A DNA stretch of 64,000 bases. Source: Sphingomonas sp. CCH21-G11. GTDB lineage: Bacteria; Pseudomonadota; Alphaproteobacteria; Sphingomonadales; Sphingomonadaceae. Location: assembly GCF_001555965.1 (NCBI RefSeq), contig NZ_LSHX01000029.1:147456-211455 (forward strand), given 5' to 3'. The notes beneath the pieces were generated by a model that saw only the letters and a program-made list of their open reading frames with translations, did not search any database and was not told where the DNA came from. Of this stretch, positions 40,767 through 48,436 are shown piece by piece; the first letter of the stretch is position 1, and the number at the start of each line of letters is the position of its first letter. Both the position numbers and the translations under genes were made by a program.

Positions 40767-42184
40767 TGGCCATGATTTTCCACCTTTCCGATCGCCGAGG
40801 GCTGCTAGACTTTCTCTCCTCGCGAGATCAGGGCACGCGAGTCACGGTGGGCAAAGCCCGCTCCCCTCATGAACTAATTACCGCACTGCAAAGCACTGGA
40901 AAAGATGATGCTCTACTTCTGGTGTGGGATAGTGAGGCAGGCTTAGATAGTTTTTTTGAAACCTTTGTAATTGTCGTTGCAGATGAAGGTTACGATGAGT
41001 TCTTGGCTTGGACGCACACTTATATTGGTGAATACAAGCCATTTACTAGTTTTTTTCGAGTTATCCGGGGATCGGATATTGAGCGCTTCGACGTTTTTAA
41101 TATTCCCCAGCCTTGGCTACCAAGGAAAGTATTGGACGCGCTTGCTGCGGTATCCATCGCCGAGGCGGTTTTGCAAATAGGCGCGAGAGGGCGCGGCCCA
41201 TCGGTCCAGAACTGTGTTCTGACCTTTTCGTTTGCTGCTTTAAAAGGGCTATATAGCGGCCTTCATCCAGCACAAATTGTTGACCTTGCTGAGCGCTGGG
41301 ATGGTATTCGCCAATTAGGCGGCAGCGCACCTAGGCTGTCGGCCAACGATGCCCTGTCCTTTTGGTTGATCGCCACCAGCGCTTTTCTTCCTGGGCCTGA
41401 ATCGGATCGCGGCGATGATTGGATGGCGCTCCTGGAAGCGCTTGTGCGGAACACGCTTATGGACACGCGTAGCTTAGCAAAAACGGGGGCCTGGACAAAA
41501 TTCCCGGATATAGGCGCTTCCATAAATGCGTTTGATGAAGCTTCTGGCTTGCCGAGAGAGCAGCAGATACGTGTTATGGATCGTGCAACGGATAGTATTA
41601 AATCTTCCTCTGCTCCAAGACCTCTGAAGGACGCAATTCTAGGTTGGCTGGTTGCTAAGCTTGGTGATGGATCTATGGAATATCTTCAGCTCACGTTGGA
41701 ATTCGGTGAGGAGTATACTTGTGCTCCTCTATGGTTTGCGTTCTTCTGCGGATTCCAAAATAACTTTGATGGTATGACCTATAGAAACGCGCTAGGGAGG
41801 CATTTGGTTAGGCGTGCAGCGGTTAGGCGGAGTGCCTTCGATAAATCCAACGTATTCATGAGCTACGATGAGATGAACCTTGTAAGTGGAGCAAAGAATA
41901 TCGATTATATTCAGAACACATTTGGATCAATATTTGAAGTGGAGTTGCTGCCATCTGTATCTGTGCCCGTGCCGAACCCATTTCGCCGTTCTGAAGAGGA
42001 AGGTTCGCGACGCACCGAATCGGTTGATCAAGTGCGGGTTTCTCGCCTGCTGCGAGAGGCCCTCTTTCTCCTTGACCGGCCCGAGCGCCAGGATCGGTCT
42101 CCGTCCAAGCCGCGATCAGATGATCTGTTTCAAAACACTCCGCCAAAGCCACGGCTAGGCGGTAAGCGTCGGAAGACGACATAG
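40766..42184 (+). CDS. Unknown 472-residue protein, third gene of the kinase-helicase operon
   Basis: No family recognised. Residues 1-120 read as an alpha/beta unit (HLSDRRGLLDFLSS; DALLLVWDSEAGLDSFFETFVIVVADEGYDEFLAW). The middle is helical, and the last 60 residues are charged and proline-rich (PFRRSEEEGSRRTESVDQVR ... PPKPRLGGKRRKT), probably a disordered nucleic-acid-binding or interaction tail. The gene starts on the last base of the helicase stop, so it belongs to the same unit and may be the specificity or effector component. It ends 85 bases before the tRNA-derived att site. Base composition matches the island. Confidence 0.7.
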   Translation: MAMIFHLSDRRGLLDFLSSRDQGTRVTVGKARSPHELITALQSTGKDDALLLVWDSEAGLDSFFETFVIVVADEGYDEFLAWTHTYIGEYKPFTSFFRVIRGSDIERFDVFNIPQPWLPRKVLDALAAVSIAEAVLQIGARGRGPSVQNCVLTFSFAALKGLYSGLHPAQIVDLAERWDGIRQLGGSAPRLSANDALSFWLIATSAFLPGPESDRGDDWMALLEALVRNTLMDTRSLAKTGAWTKFPDIGASINAFDEASGLPREQQIRVMDRATDSIKSSSAPRPLKDAILGWLVAKLGDGSMEYLQLTLEFGEEYTCAPLWFAFFCGFQNNFDGMTYRNALGRHLVRRAAVRRSAFDKSNVFMSYDEMNLVSGAKNIDYIQNTFGSIFEVELLPSVSVPVPNPFRRSEEEGSRRTESVDQVRVSRLLREALFLLDRPERQDRSPSKPRSDDLFQNTPPKPRLGGKRRKTT

Positions 42185-42268
42185 CCAGCTTTTTCGTGTT
42201 GGGCGAAATGTTGGTGATGCGAAGCCCGCCCGAGAAAAACGTATTAATAACAATGGTCTGAAAGAGTT

Positions 42269-42284
42269 GGTGGCGGAGCGGGAG
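42269..42284. repeat. Proximal attachment-site repeat within tRNA-Ser
   Basis: Exact copy of the 16 bases at 33852-33867. It covers the CCA end and the 3' acceptor strand of tRNA-Ser, so integration leaves the tRNA gene complete. Confidence 0.8.
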
Positions 42285-42361
42285 GGATTCGAACCCTCGA
42301 TACGGTTTTGCCGTATACTCACTTTCCAGGCGAGCGCCTTCGACCACTCGGCCACCGCTCC
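42271..42361 (-). tRNA. tRNA-Ser(GGA)
   Basis: A 91-nt serine-type tRNA on the minus strand. The acceptor GGAGCGG pairs with CCGCTCC, followed by G and an encoded CCA. The D-arm has GGCCGAGTGG, the anticodon loop CTGGAAA gives anticodon GGA (plus-strand TCC at 42325-42327), the long variable arm of Ser tRNAs is an 8-bp hairpin around TACGG/CCGTA, and the T-arm has GGTTCGAATCC. It is the insertion site of the 8.4-kb island. Confidence 0.95.
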
Positions 42362-42480
42362 GCATCGAACCTGGTCGGTCGCCGCATGGCGGGTGGAGAC
42401 CCGGGTTCGCAATCCAATCGCGCTGGAAGCGGCTGCACCTATCGTGCGGGGCGGGCTTTCGCAAGCGATTGCCGCGTGCC

Positions 42481-43500
42481 ATGCTGACGGCCATGTTCAC
42501 GCTCTCGCTTGCCATGCTGCTCGCCCTGCAGAGCCAGGGCCAAGCCGCCACGCCGCAACCCGCTGCGCTCGCGCCGACCGAAATCGTCGCGGCCGCGCCG
42601 GCAGCAGAGTGGCGGGCGATCGCGCCGGATGATCTGCTGGTGATGACGCTCGCGCCCGACCGCAACGGGTCGACCCGTCGTGTCGTCATCCAGCTTATGC
42701 CCGCGCCTTTTTCCCAGCCCTGGGTCGCCAACATCCGCACGCTTGCCCGTGCACGCTGGTGGGACGGACTGGCAGTGGTGCGCGTCCAGGACAATTATGT
42801 CGCCCAATGGGGCGATCCCGATGGCGAGGACCCCGTCAAGGCCAAGCCGCTGCCGGCGGCGCTGATGAAAGCCACCGAAGCGGAATATTCGGTGCGACGC
42901 GCCGCCTTTTTTGCCTGGACGCAACATTTGCGGGAAGCCCGTGCTGAAATGGCGGGGTCCGCAACAGATACCTTGTCCATGGAAGATCGGCTCAAACGCC
43001 TAGCCGAGACATCGCGCGGCGATTCGTTCGCCTTTGATGCGGGCTGGCGCGACGGATGGCCTATCGCCGCCGACTTGACCCGGATGTGGCCCGTGCATTG
43101 TTACGGAATGGTGGGCGTCGGTCGCAATCTGTCACCCGATACCGGCACGGGGGCGGAACTCTATACGGTCATCGGCCATGCGCCCCGCCACCTCGACCGC
43201 AATATCGCGCTGGTCGGCCGCGTGATCGAGGGGATCGAGCATCTGTCCAGCCTGCCGCGCGGCACCGGCTCGCTTGGTTTCTATGAAAAAGCGGAAGAGC
43301 GCGTGCCGATCCTGTCCGTCCAGCTGGCAAGCGAGTTGCCGACCGACGCGCAGCCCAAGTTCCAGGTGCTGGACACCGACAGCACAAGCTTTCTTCGCTA
43401 CGCGGAGGCGCGCGCCAATCGCCGCGATCCGTTTTTCATCCGGCCGGCCGGCGGTGCCGATATCTGCAACATACCGGTGCCGGTGCGCCGGGCGCGCTGA
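42481..43500 (+). CDS. Periplasmic cyclophilin-type peptidyl-prolyl isomerase
   Basis: About 339 residues with a signal peptide (MLTAMFTLSLAMLLALQSQGQA). The cyclophilin fold is spread over the protein: VIQLMPAPFSQPWVANIRTLARARWWDG, VVRVQDNYVAQWGDP, HCYGMVGVGR, GAELYTVIGHAPRHLDRNIALVGRVIEG and GTGSLGFYE. Compared with short cyclophilins there is a long insertion (about residues 110-190) of charged helix; this divergent form is common in sphingomonads. ATG 42481 is preferred over the TTG at 42469. It assists proline isomerisation of exported proteins. Confidence 0.85.
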   Translation: MLTAMFTLSLAMLLALQSQGQAATPQPAALAPTEIVAAAPAAEWRAIAPDDLLVMTLAPDRNGSTRRVVIQLMPAPFSQPWVANIRTLARARWWDGLAVVRVQDNYVAQWGDPDGEDPVKAKPLPAALMKATEAEYSVRRAAFFAWTQHLREARAEMAGSATDTLSMEDRLKRLAETSRGDSFAFDAGWRDGWPIAADLTRMWPVHCYGMVGVGRNLSPDTGTGAELYTVIGHAPRHLDRNIALVGRVIEGIEHLSSLPRGTGSLGFYEKAEERVPILSVQLASELPTDAQPKFQVLDTDSTSFLRYAEARANRRDPFFIRPAGGADICNIPVPVRRAR

Positions 43501-43543
43501 CGTCCAGAGACGCAGGCGCACCCGGCAGGGCGATCACGAAGGG

Positions 43544-44599
43544 CTATTCCGCCGCCACGCCGGCGCGGCTGAACATGTCGCCTTCGCTGCCGGGATCCTC
43601 GTTGGCGGCGGGGGCCACCTTGATCTTCTGGCGCTTGTCGAAGCTCGCCCACACCTCGTTCCAGTTGCCGCGCGTCGCCGCCTTCGAATATTCGGTCGCG
43701 CGGGTTTCGAAGAAATTGGCGTGCTCGACCCCGTTGAGCAGCGGCGCGAGCCAGGGCAGCGGATGCTCGTCGATCAGATAGATCGGCTTGAGCCCGAGCT
43801 GGCCCAGCCGCCAGTCGGCGATGTAGCGGATATACTTCTTGATTTCCTTGGGCGCCATGCCATTGACCGGCCCCATTTCAAAGGCGAGGTCGATGAACGC
43901 ATCCTCCAGCCGCACCGTCGTCTGGCACATGTCCATGATCTCGTCCTTGACCGACTTGGTCAGGCAGTCGCGTTCCTTGACAAAGGCATGGAACAGCCGG
44001 ACGATGCCTTCGCAGTGCAGGCTTTCGTCGCGCACCGACCAGCTGACGATCTGGCCCATGCCCTTCATCTTGTTGAAGCGCGGGAAGTTCATCAGCATCG
44101 CGAACGACGCGAACAGCTGCAGCCCTTCGGTAAAGCCGCCGAACATCGCCAGCGTCTTGGCAATGTCCTCGTCATTGTCGACGCCGAACTTCTGCAGATA
44201 GTCGTGCTTGTCGCGCATTTCCTGATATTCCAGGAACATGCCATACTCGCTCTCGGGCATCCCGATCGTGTCGAGCAGGTGCGAATAGGCGGCGATGTGC
44301 ACGGTTTCCATGTTGCTGAACGCCGCCAGCATCATCTTGATCTCGGTCGGCTTGAACACCCGGCCATATTTGTCGTGATAGCAGTCCTGCACCTCGACAT
44401 CGGCCTGGGTGAAGAAGCGGAAAATCTGCGTGAGCAGGTTGCGCTCATGCTCGGTCAGCTTCTGCGCCCAGTCGCGGCAATCCTCGCCCAGCGGCACTTC
44501 CTCGGGCATCCAATGAATCTGCTGCTGACGCTTCCAGAACTCGTACGCCCACGGATATTCGAAGGGCTTGTAGGTCTTGCGGGCTTCGAGAAGGGACAT
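43544..44599 (-). CDS. nrdB: Ribonucleotide reductase class Ia, beta subunit
   Basis: A 351-residue radical-bearing partner of NrdA that makes deoxyribonucleotides. The start SLLEARKTYKPFEYPWAYEFW is typical of alphaproteobacteria. Metal ligands are visible in LTQIFRFFTQADVEVQDCY, FSNMETVHIAAYSHLL (E-x2-H) and WSVRDESLHCEG (E-x2-H), and a tyrosine follows in KHDYLQKFG. The C-terminus carries Lys/Ala/Glu-rich sequence used for contact with the alpha subunit. It lies about 960 bases downstream of nrdA on the same strand, with three small genes in between. Confidence 0.95.
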   Translation of the reverse strand: MSLLEARKTYKPFEYPWAYEFWKRQQQIHWMPEEVPLGEDCRDWAQKLTEHERNLLTQIFRFFTQADVEVQDCYHDKYGRVFKPTEIKMMLAAFSNMETVHIAAYSHLLDTIGMPESEYGMFLEYQEMRDKHDYLQKFGVDNDEDIAKTLAMFGGFTEGLQLFASFAMLMNFPRFNKMKGMGQIVSWSVRDESLHCEGIVRLFHAFVKERDCLTKSVKDEIMDMCQTTVRLEDAFIDLAFEMGPVNGMAPKEIKKYIRYIADWRLGQLGLKPIYLIDEHPLPWLAPLLNGVEHANFFETRATEYSKAATRGNWNEVWASFDKRQKIKVAPAANEDPGSEGDMFSRAGVAAE

Positions 44600-44620
44600 G
44601 GGATCGGTCCTTGGGCTTGC

Positions 44621-44818
44621 TTAGGTGTTGAACAGATAGATGGTGGCAAAGCCACCAAGGAACAGGCCGAGCGCGGCCAGCATCATGCCGGCGATGCGCG
44701 CGGCGTAACGCGCAGGCTCATCGCGCACGCCGAACGCCGCGGGACGGGCGAGCAGCGCAAGGCCGCTGGTCCCGGCGACGGCGGCGACGCCGAACTGGAT
44801 GGCGAGCGCGCGGGTCAC
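44621..44818 (-). CDS. Small membrane protein between nrdB and a lipoprotein gene
   Basis: A 65-residue protein with two transmembrane helices (IQFGVAAVAGTSGLALLA and AARIAGMMLAALGLFLGGFATIYLF). No named family known to me. It overlaps the preceding gene by ATGA and ends 21 bases before nrdB, so it is co-transcribed with the nrd genes. Confidence 0.6.
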   Translation of the reverse strand: MTRALAIQFGVAAVAGTSGLALLARPAAFGVRDEPARYAARIAGMMLAALGLFLGGFATIYLFNT

Positions 44819-45141
44819 CGCTCATTCTCGATCACGCGCCCGCGCCGCGCAGGGACGAAGCGGTCGACATAGACGGTGCGCGACTGGCGCGCGCCGACCC
44901 CGAACACGACGATGCCCAGGAAATAGCCGAAATCATTCCAGCCGCCATTGTTGCGCACGGCATAGATCGCGACCCTGGGCAGGAACAGCGACGCGACCCA
45001 GGCGAGCGGAAAGATGAAGCCGTGCCACAACCCGAGCAGGAACCCCGGCGCATCGGGGACGACCGCGCTCCCCACCTGCCGCGCGCATGCGGCGAGCGGG
45101 AGGAGAAGAGTCACCGTAAATGGACTAGTTGGCAGCCTCAC
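44815..45141 (-). CDS. Putative lipoprotein or membrane protein in the nrd cluster
   Basis: 108 residues. The start has a lipoprotein-like signal, LLLPLAAC, ending at Cys18, followed by two further hydrophobic segments (FLLGLWHGFIFPLAWVASLFL; FGYFLGIVVFGVGA) and a conserved-looking NNGGWNDFGYFLG. A similar small protein recurs in sphingomonads, but I know no function. It overlaps the 65-residue membrane protein by four bases. Expression with nrdA/nrdB may be incidental. Confidence 0.6.
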   Translation of the reverse strand: MRLPTSPFTVTLLLPLAACARQVGSAVVPDAPGFLLGLWHGFIFPLAWVASLFLPRVAIYAVRNNGGWNDFGYFLGIVVFGVGARQSRTVYVDRFVPARRGRVIENER

Positions 45142-45182
45142 TTTGTTTTTCGAGCTCTTTCAAATATATAACATCGTTGTTA

Positions 45183-45527
45183 TCAGCGACGGCCAGACAA
45201 GGCGTTACTTAAAATACCTCCGAGACTTCTATTCGCTTTGCAATTTAAAGCCCTGAGGTTTTCGGCGGCGTCATGACCTCCTAGCGCACGAGGTTGGATA
45301 TGATCGACTTCCCATCCGAACGTGTGATTAAAGTCGCCATACTTATCCCAACGCATCAGGTTACCATAATCATCGACGCGAACGTCGCCTCCACCTGCAC
45401 TAGCCACCTCAAGAACGCTGGCCGATCTACTGGCGCGCCAAGCTCGTAATTTACGTACTTCTGAGTTGGAAACCCCTAACCCAATACCCAAAGGGACATT
45501 TCCGTAAATTCCAGTATTATTTGCCAT
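45183..45527 (-). CDS. HNH endonuclease between nrdA and nrdB
   Basis: A 114-residue protein. The last 55 residues form an HNH nuclease: WEVDHIQPRALGGHDAAENLRALNCKANRS, in three overlapping parts, with the general-base His in VDHI, Asn in ENL and the closing N-x3-N. The N-terminal half (GNLMRWDKYGDFNHTFG) is strand-like. The start is supported by GGAAGGAG seven bases upstream. It is more AT-rich than the nrd genes on either side, a sign of recent arrival. Free-standing HNH or GIY-YIG homing nucleases between nrdA and nrdB are known in phages (T4 mobE lies in that gap); here the arrangement is chromosomal. Confidence 0.85.
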   Translation of the reverse strand: MANNTGIYGNVPLGIGLGVSNSEVRKLRAWRASRSASVLEVASAGGGDVRVDDYGNLMRWDKYGDFNHTFGWEVDHIQPRALGGHDAAENLRALNCKANRSLGGILSNALSGRR

Positions 45528-45560
45528 GTCTAAGCTCCTTCCCGCTAGGAAAGTCTCACC

Positions 45561-47465
45561 TCACTGGCACGCCAGGCATTCGTCGTAATCAGTGCTCTCG
45601 CCCAGATCGAACTTCGGCTTCTCGATCGTGTTGTCGGCCTCCACCCCGCCGGCGAAGCCCGCGCGCTGGACCGACTTTGAGCGCAGATAATAGAGCGACT
45701 TGATGCCCAGTTCCCACGCGCGGAAATGGAGCATCAGCAGATCCCACTTCTCGACATCGGCCGGGATGAACAGATTGAGCGACTGCGCCTGGTCGATATA
45801 GGGCGCACGGTCGCCGGCGAGTTCGAGGATCCAGCGCTGGTCGATCTCGAACGACGTCTTGTAGACATCCTTCTCCTCGGTGCTGAGGAAATCGAGATGC
45901 TGGACCGACCCGCCCTTTTCCAGGATCGAGTTCCACACCGCATCGGAATTCTTCGACTTCTCGCTGAGAAGCCGCTCGAGATACGGGTTCTTGATCGAAA
46001 AGCTGCCCGACAGCGTCTTGTGCGTGTAGATATTGGCCGGGATCGGCTCGATGCACGCGCTGGTGCCGCCGCAGATGATGCTGATCGACGCGGTCGGCGC
46101 GATCGCCATCTTGCAGCTGAAACGCTCCATCACCCCCATGTCGGCGGCGTCGGGGCACGGCCCGCGCTCGACCGCGAGCTGCATCGACGCCTCGTCGACC
46201 TGCGCCTTGATCTGGCGGAAGATCTTGAGGTTCCAGCTCTTCGCCATCGCGCCCTCGAACGGCAGCCCGCGCGCCTGGAGGAAGCTGTGAAAGCCCATGA
46301 CGCCCAGCCCCACCGAGCGTTCGCGCATCGCCGAATAGCGGGCACGCGCCATTTCCTCGGGCGCACGCTCGATATAGTCGGTGAGCACATTGTCGAGGAA
46401 GCGCATCACGTCCTCGACGAACTGCTTGTCGTCCTTCCACTCGTCCCAGGTTTCGAGGTTGAGCGAGGACAGGCAGCACACCGCGGTGCGATCGTTGCCG
46501 AGATGGTCACGGCCGGTCGGCAGCGTGATTTCGCTGCACAGGTTGGAGGTCGAGACCTTCAGCCCCTGATCGCGGTGATGCTTGGGCATCGCCTTGTTCA
46601 CATGGTCGCTGAACACGATGTACGGCTCGCCGGTCGCCAGCCGGGTTTCGACCAGCTTCTGGAACAGTGCGCGCGCGTCGACCTTGCCGCGCACCGATCC
46701 GTCCTTGGGGCTCTTCAGCTCCCATTCGGCACCGTCGCGCACCGCTTCCATGAACGCGTCGGGAATGAGGACGCCATGGTGCAGGTTGAGCGCCTTGCGG
46801 TTGAAGTCGCCGGAGGGTTTGCGGATTTCCAGGAACTCCTCGATCTCCGGGTGCGAGATGTCGAGATAGCAGGCGGCCGATCCGCGGCGCAGCGACCCCT
46901 GCGAGATCGCGAGGGTCAGTGAGTCCATGACGCGGACGAACGGAATGATGCCGCTGGTCTTGCCGTTGAGGCCGACCGGCTCGCCGATGCCGCGCACCGC
47001 GCCCCAATAGGTGCCGATGCCGCCGCCGCGCGAGGCGAGCCAGACATTCTCGTTCCAGGTCTCGACAATGCCCTCCAGGCTGTCGGGCACCGAGTTGAGA
47101 TAGCAGGAGATCGGCAGCCCCCGGCCGGTACCGCCGTTGGACAGGACCGGCGTCGCCGGCATGAACCACAGCCGGGAGATATAGTCGTACAGCCGCTGGG
47201 CGTGCGCGGCATCGTCCGCATAGGCCGACGCGACGCGGACGAACAGGTCCTGGAACGTCTCACCGGGCAGCAGATAGCGGTCCTTCAGCGTTTCCTTGCC
47301 GAAATCGGTCAGCAGCGCGTCGCGCGAATGATCGACCTCCACCGGGTACATGCGCGGCGCAATCGATTTTGAATCGGCGACCGGACGCGCCGTGTCGGCA
47401 GCAGCGGGCGCATTGGTGGTAATGGTGTCGTTCACGCGCTCGTCCTGCGTTTCCCTGAAATCCAT
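45561..47465 (-). CDS. nrdA: Ribonucleotide reductase class Ia, alpha subunit
   Basis: About 634 residues from ATG 47465; the open frame runs further upstream to 47669 but lacks family sequence. Catalytic features: FMPATPVLSNGGTG with LPISCYLNS holding the first active-site Cys, the N-x-C-x-E triad in SNLCSEITLP, and the second redox Cys in VCCLSSLNLE. The C-terminal CLAC pair re-reduces the site. There is no N-terminal ATP-cone, so activity regulation by ATP/dATP must differ from the E. coli enzyme. Palindromes resembling NrdR boxes lie upstream, and nrdR is found at 62245. Confidence 0.95.
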   Translation of the reverse strand: MDFRETQDERVNDTITTNAPAAADTARPVADSKSIAPRMYPVEVDHSRDALLTDFGKETLKDRYLLPGETFQDLFVRVASAYADDAAHAQRLYDYISRLWFMPATPVLSNGGTGRGLPISCYLNSVPDSLEGIVETWNENVWLASRGGGIGTYWGAVRGIGEPVGLNGKTSGIIPFVRVMDSLTLAISQGSLRRGSAACYLDISHPEIEEFLEIRKPSGDFNRKALNLHHGVLIPDAFMEAVRDGAEWELKSPKDGSVRGKVDARALFQKLVETRLATGEPYIVFSDHVNKAMPKHHRDQGLKVSTSNLCSEITLPTGRDHLGNDRTAVCCLSSLNLETWDEWKDDKQFVEDVMRFLDNVLTDYIERAPEEMARARYSAMRERSVGLGVMGFHSFLQARGLPFEGAMAKSWNLKIFRQIKAQVDEASMQLAVERGPCPDAADMGVMERFSCKMAIAPTASISIICGGTSACIEPIPANIYTHKTLSGSFSIKNPYLERLLSEKSKNSDAVWNSILEKGGSVQHLDFLSTEEKDVYKTSFEIDQRWILELAGDRAPYIDQAQSLNLFIPADVEKWDLLMLHFRAWELGIKSLYYLRSKSVQRAGFAGGVEADNTIEKPKFDLGESTDYDECLACQ

Positions 47466-47860
47466 GCCTTCCACCCCGTTCCTTGTCCGTTCGACTCGGG
47501 GCCTGCGCCCCATGCTATGCTCTTGGCGGGGGAAGCGCGAGAACAAAAAGTGTCCATCGCCGTGCCGGAGGGCGCGTTCGCCCTCGCCCACGATATAGGA
47601 TCGCGGACAAGCGTTTACCAGCAATTGGGTCGTTTCCCCCGTCCCAACCACTATAGATTGTGCCAACACGAATCCGGGCGCAAGACGGTAAATGACAGAT
47701 CAGGGACTCGGCCACGCTCGGGGCGCATCAGCGCCGACACCCGGATTCCGCGACGCGCGGACTTCTGCGGCTTTCAAATTTTTCAAGAGAACATTGGCCG
47801 AACGAAAATAAATCGGCGACGGCGGAACGGGTCGAGTCAAACCGTGCGTCGGGTTGCAGA
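47466..47860. other. nrdA promoter region, otherwise non-coding
   Basis: A 395-base gap between the TetR gene (same strand) and nrdA. It contains the two NrdR-box-like palindromes described separately. The remainder shows no coding resemblance. Confidence 0.5.
47617..47662 (-). promoter_or_regulatory. Paired NrdR-box-like sites upstream of nrdA
   Basis: CACTATAGATTGTG (47649-47662) fits the NrdR consensus core CACTATATATAGTG at most positions. A weaker palindrome, ACCAGCAATTGGGT (47617-47630), is centred exactly 32 bases away, the spacing usual for the two boxes of NrdR-controlled promoters. The gene start at 47465 lies about 150 bases downstream. Confidence 0.55.
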
Positions 47861-48436
47861 TCAAGCGGTGCGCATCATGGTCGATGCGGCGAGCCGGGCG
47901 GCGTTGCGCAATGGCTCGACCGACCGCCGCACCCGCGCCAGGATCAGGCCGCCCTCCAGCGCCGCGATCGCCAGGTCGGCGCGCGCCGCAGCCGCTTCCG
48001 CATCATGCCCCGCCGCTTGCAGTGCCGGGATCAGCCGCGCCGACCAGTCGGCATAGGCGGCCAGCACCGCTTGATGGATCAGGGCGTCCTCCGGTCCGGT
48101 TTCCTGGGCGATCACCGAAATCAGGCAGCCTTCGCGCCAGTCCGACTGGGTCAGCCAGCCCCCCATCGCCTCGGCGATCTGGCGCAGGATATCGCCCGGC
48201 GCGACGCCATCCTCGACGCGCCGGTCGATCAATCCGGCGACCTGTGCGGCAAGGAACGCGATCGCTTCGGCGGCGAGCTGCGGCTTGCCGCCGGGAAAAT
48301 GGTGATAGAGCGAGCCGCGCGGCGCGCCGGATGCGGCGATGACGTCGTTGATGCCGGTGCCGGCATAGCCACCGCGCTGGAACAGGCGGACCGCCGCGGC
48401 CAGGATACGCGCGCGCGTGTCGCGCGGTGGCTTCAC
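47861..48436 (-). CDS. TetR family regulator (last gene of thioesterase/dehydrogenase operon)
   Basis: About 191 residues from GTG 48436, which overlaps the dehydrogenase stop (GTGA). The longer frame from 48490 lies inside that gene. The HTH is DTRARILAAAVRLFQRGGYAG, INDVIAASGAPRGSLYHHF, GGKPQLAAEAIAFLA. The ligand domain contains REGCLISVIAQE with one Cys, like the TetR group that includes LmrA/YxaF. It is probably autoregulatory through the palindrome in front of the first gene of the operon. Confidence 0.88.
   Translation of the reverse strand: MKPPRDTRARILAAAVRLFQRGGYAGTGINDVIAASGAPRGSLYHHFPGGKPQLAAEAIAFLAAQVAGLIDRRVEDGVAPGDILRQIAEAMGGWLTQSDWREGCLISVIAQETGPEDALIHQAVLAAYADWSARLIPALQAAGHDAEAAAARADLAIAALEGGLILARVRRSVEPLRNAARLAASTMMRTA

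Larger units (their letters stand above)
33852..42284. mobile_element. Integrative genomic island in tRNA-Ser, 8.4 kb
   Basis: Bounded by a 16-bp direct repeat, GGTGGCGGAGCGGGAG, at 33852-33867 and 42269-42284; the right copy is the 3' end of an intact tRNA-Ser gene. The left end carries a P4-type tyrosine integrase and an AlpA-like gene. The interior is clearly more AT-rich than the flanks and consists of genes unrelated to the surrounding chromosome. The cargo includes an XRE regulator, a serine recombinase and a kinase-helicase-unknown operon. No conjugation or capsid genes are present, so it is a small, non-self-transmissible island. Confidence 0.8.

Noticed and set aside
38251..42184. 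Assignment of the kinase operon to BREX or DISARM
   Set aside because: No PglZ, BrxC/BrxL, DrmA/DrmB or methyltransferase gene is nearby, and the helicase is of the short UvrD type.
33852..42284. Prophage
   Set aside because: No capsid, terminase, tail or lysis gene is visible; an integrase and AlpA alone point to a small integrative island.
47466..47669. N-terminal extension of NrdA
   Set aside because: The added 68 residues do not resemble an ATP-cone and cover the NrdR-box-like site; ATG 47465 gives a family-like start.
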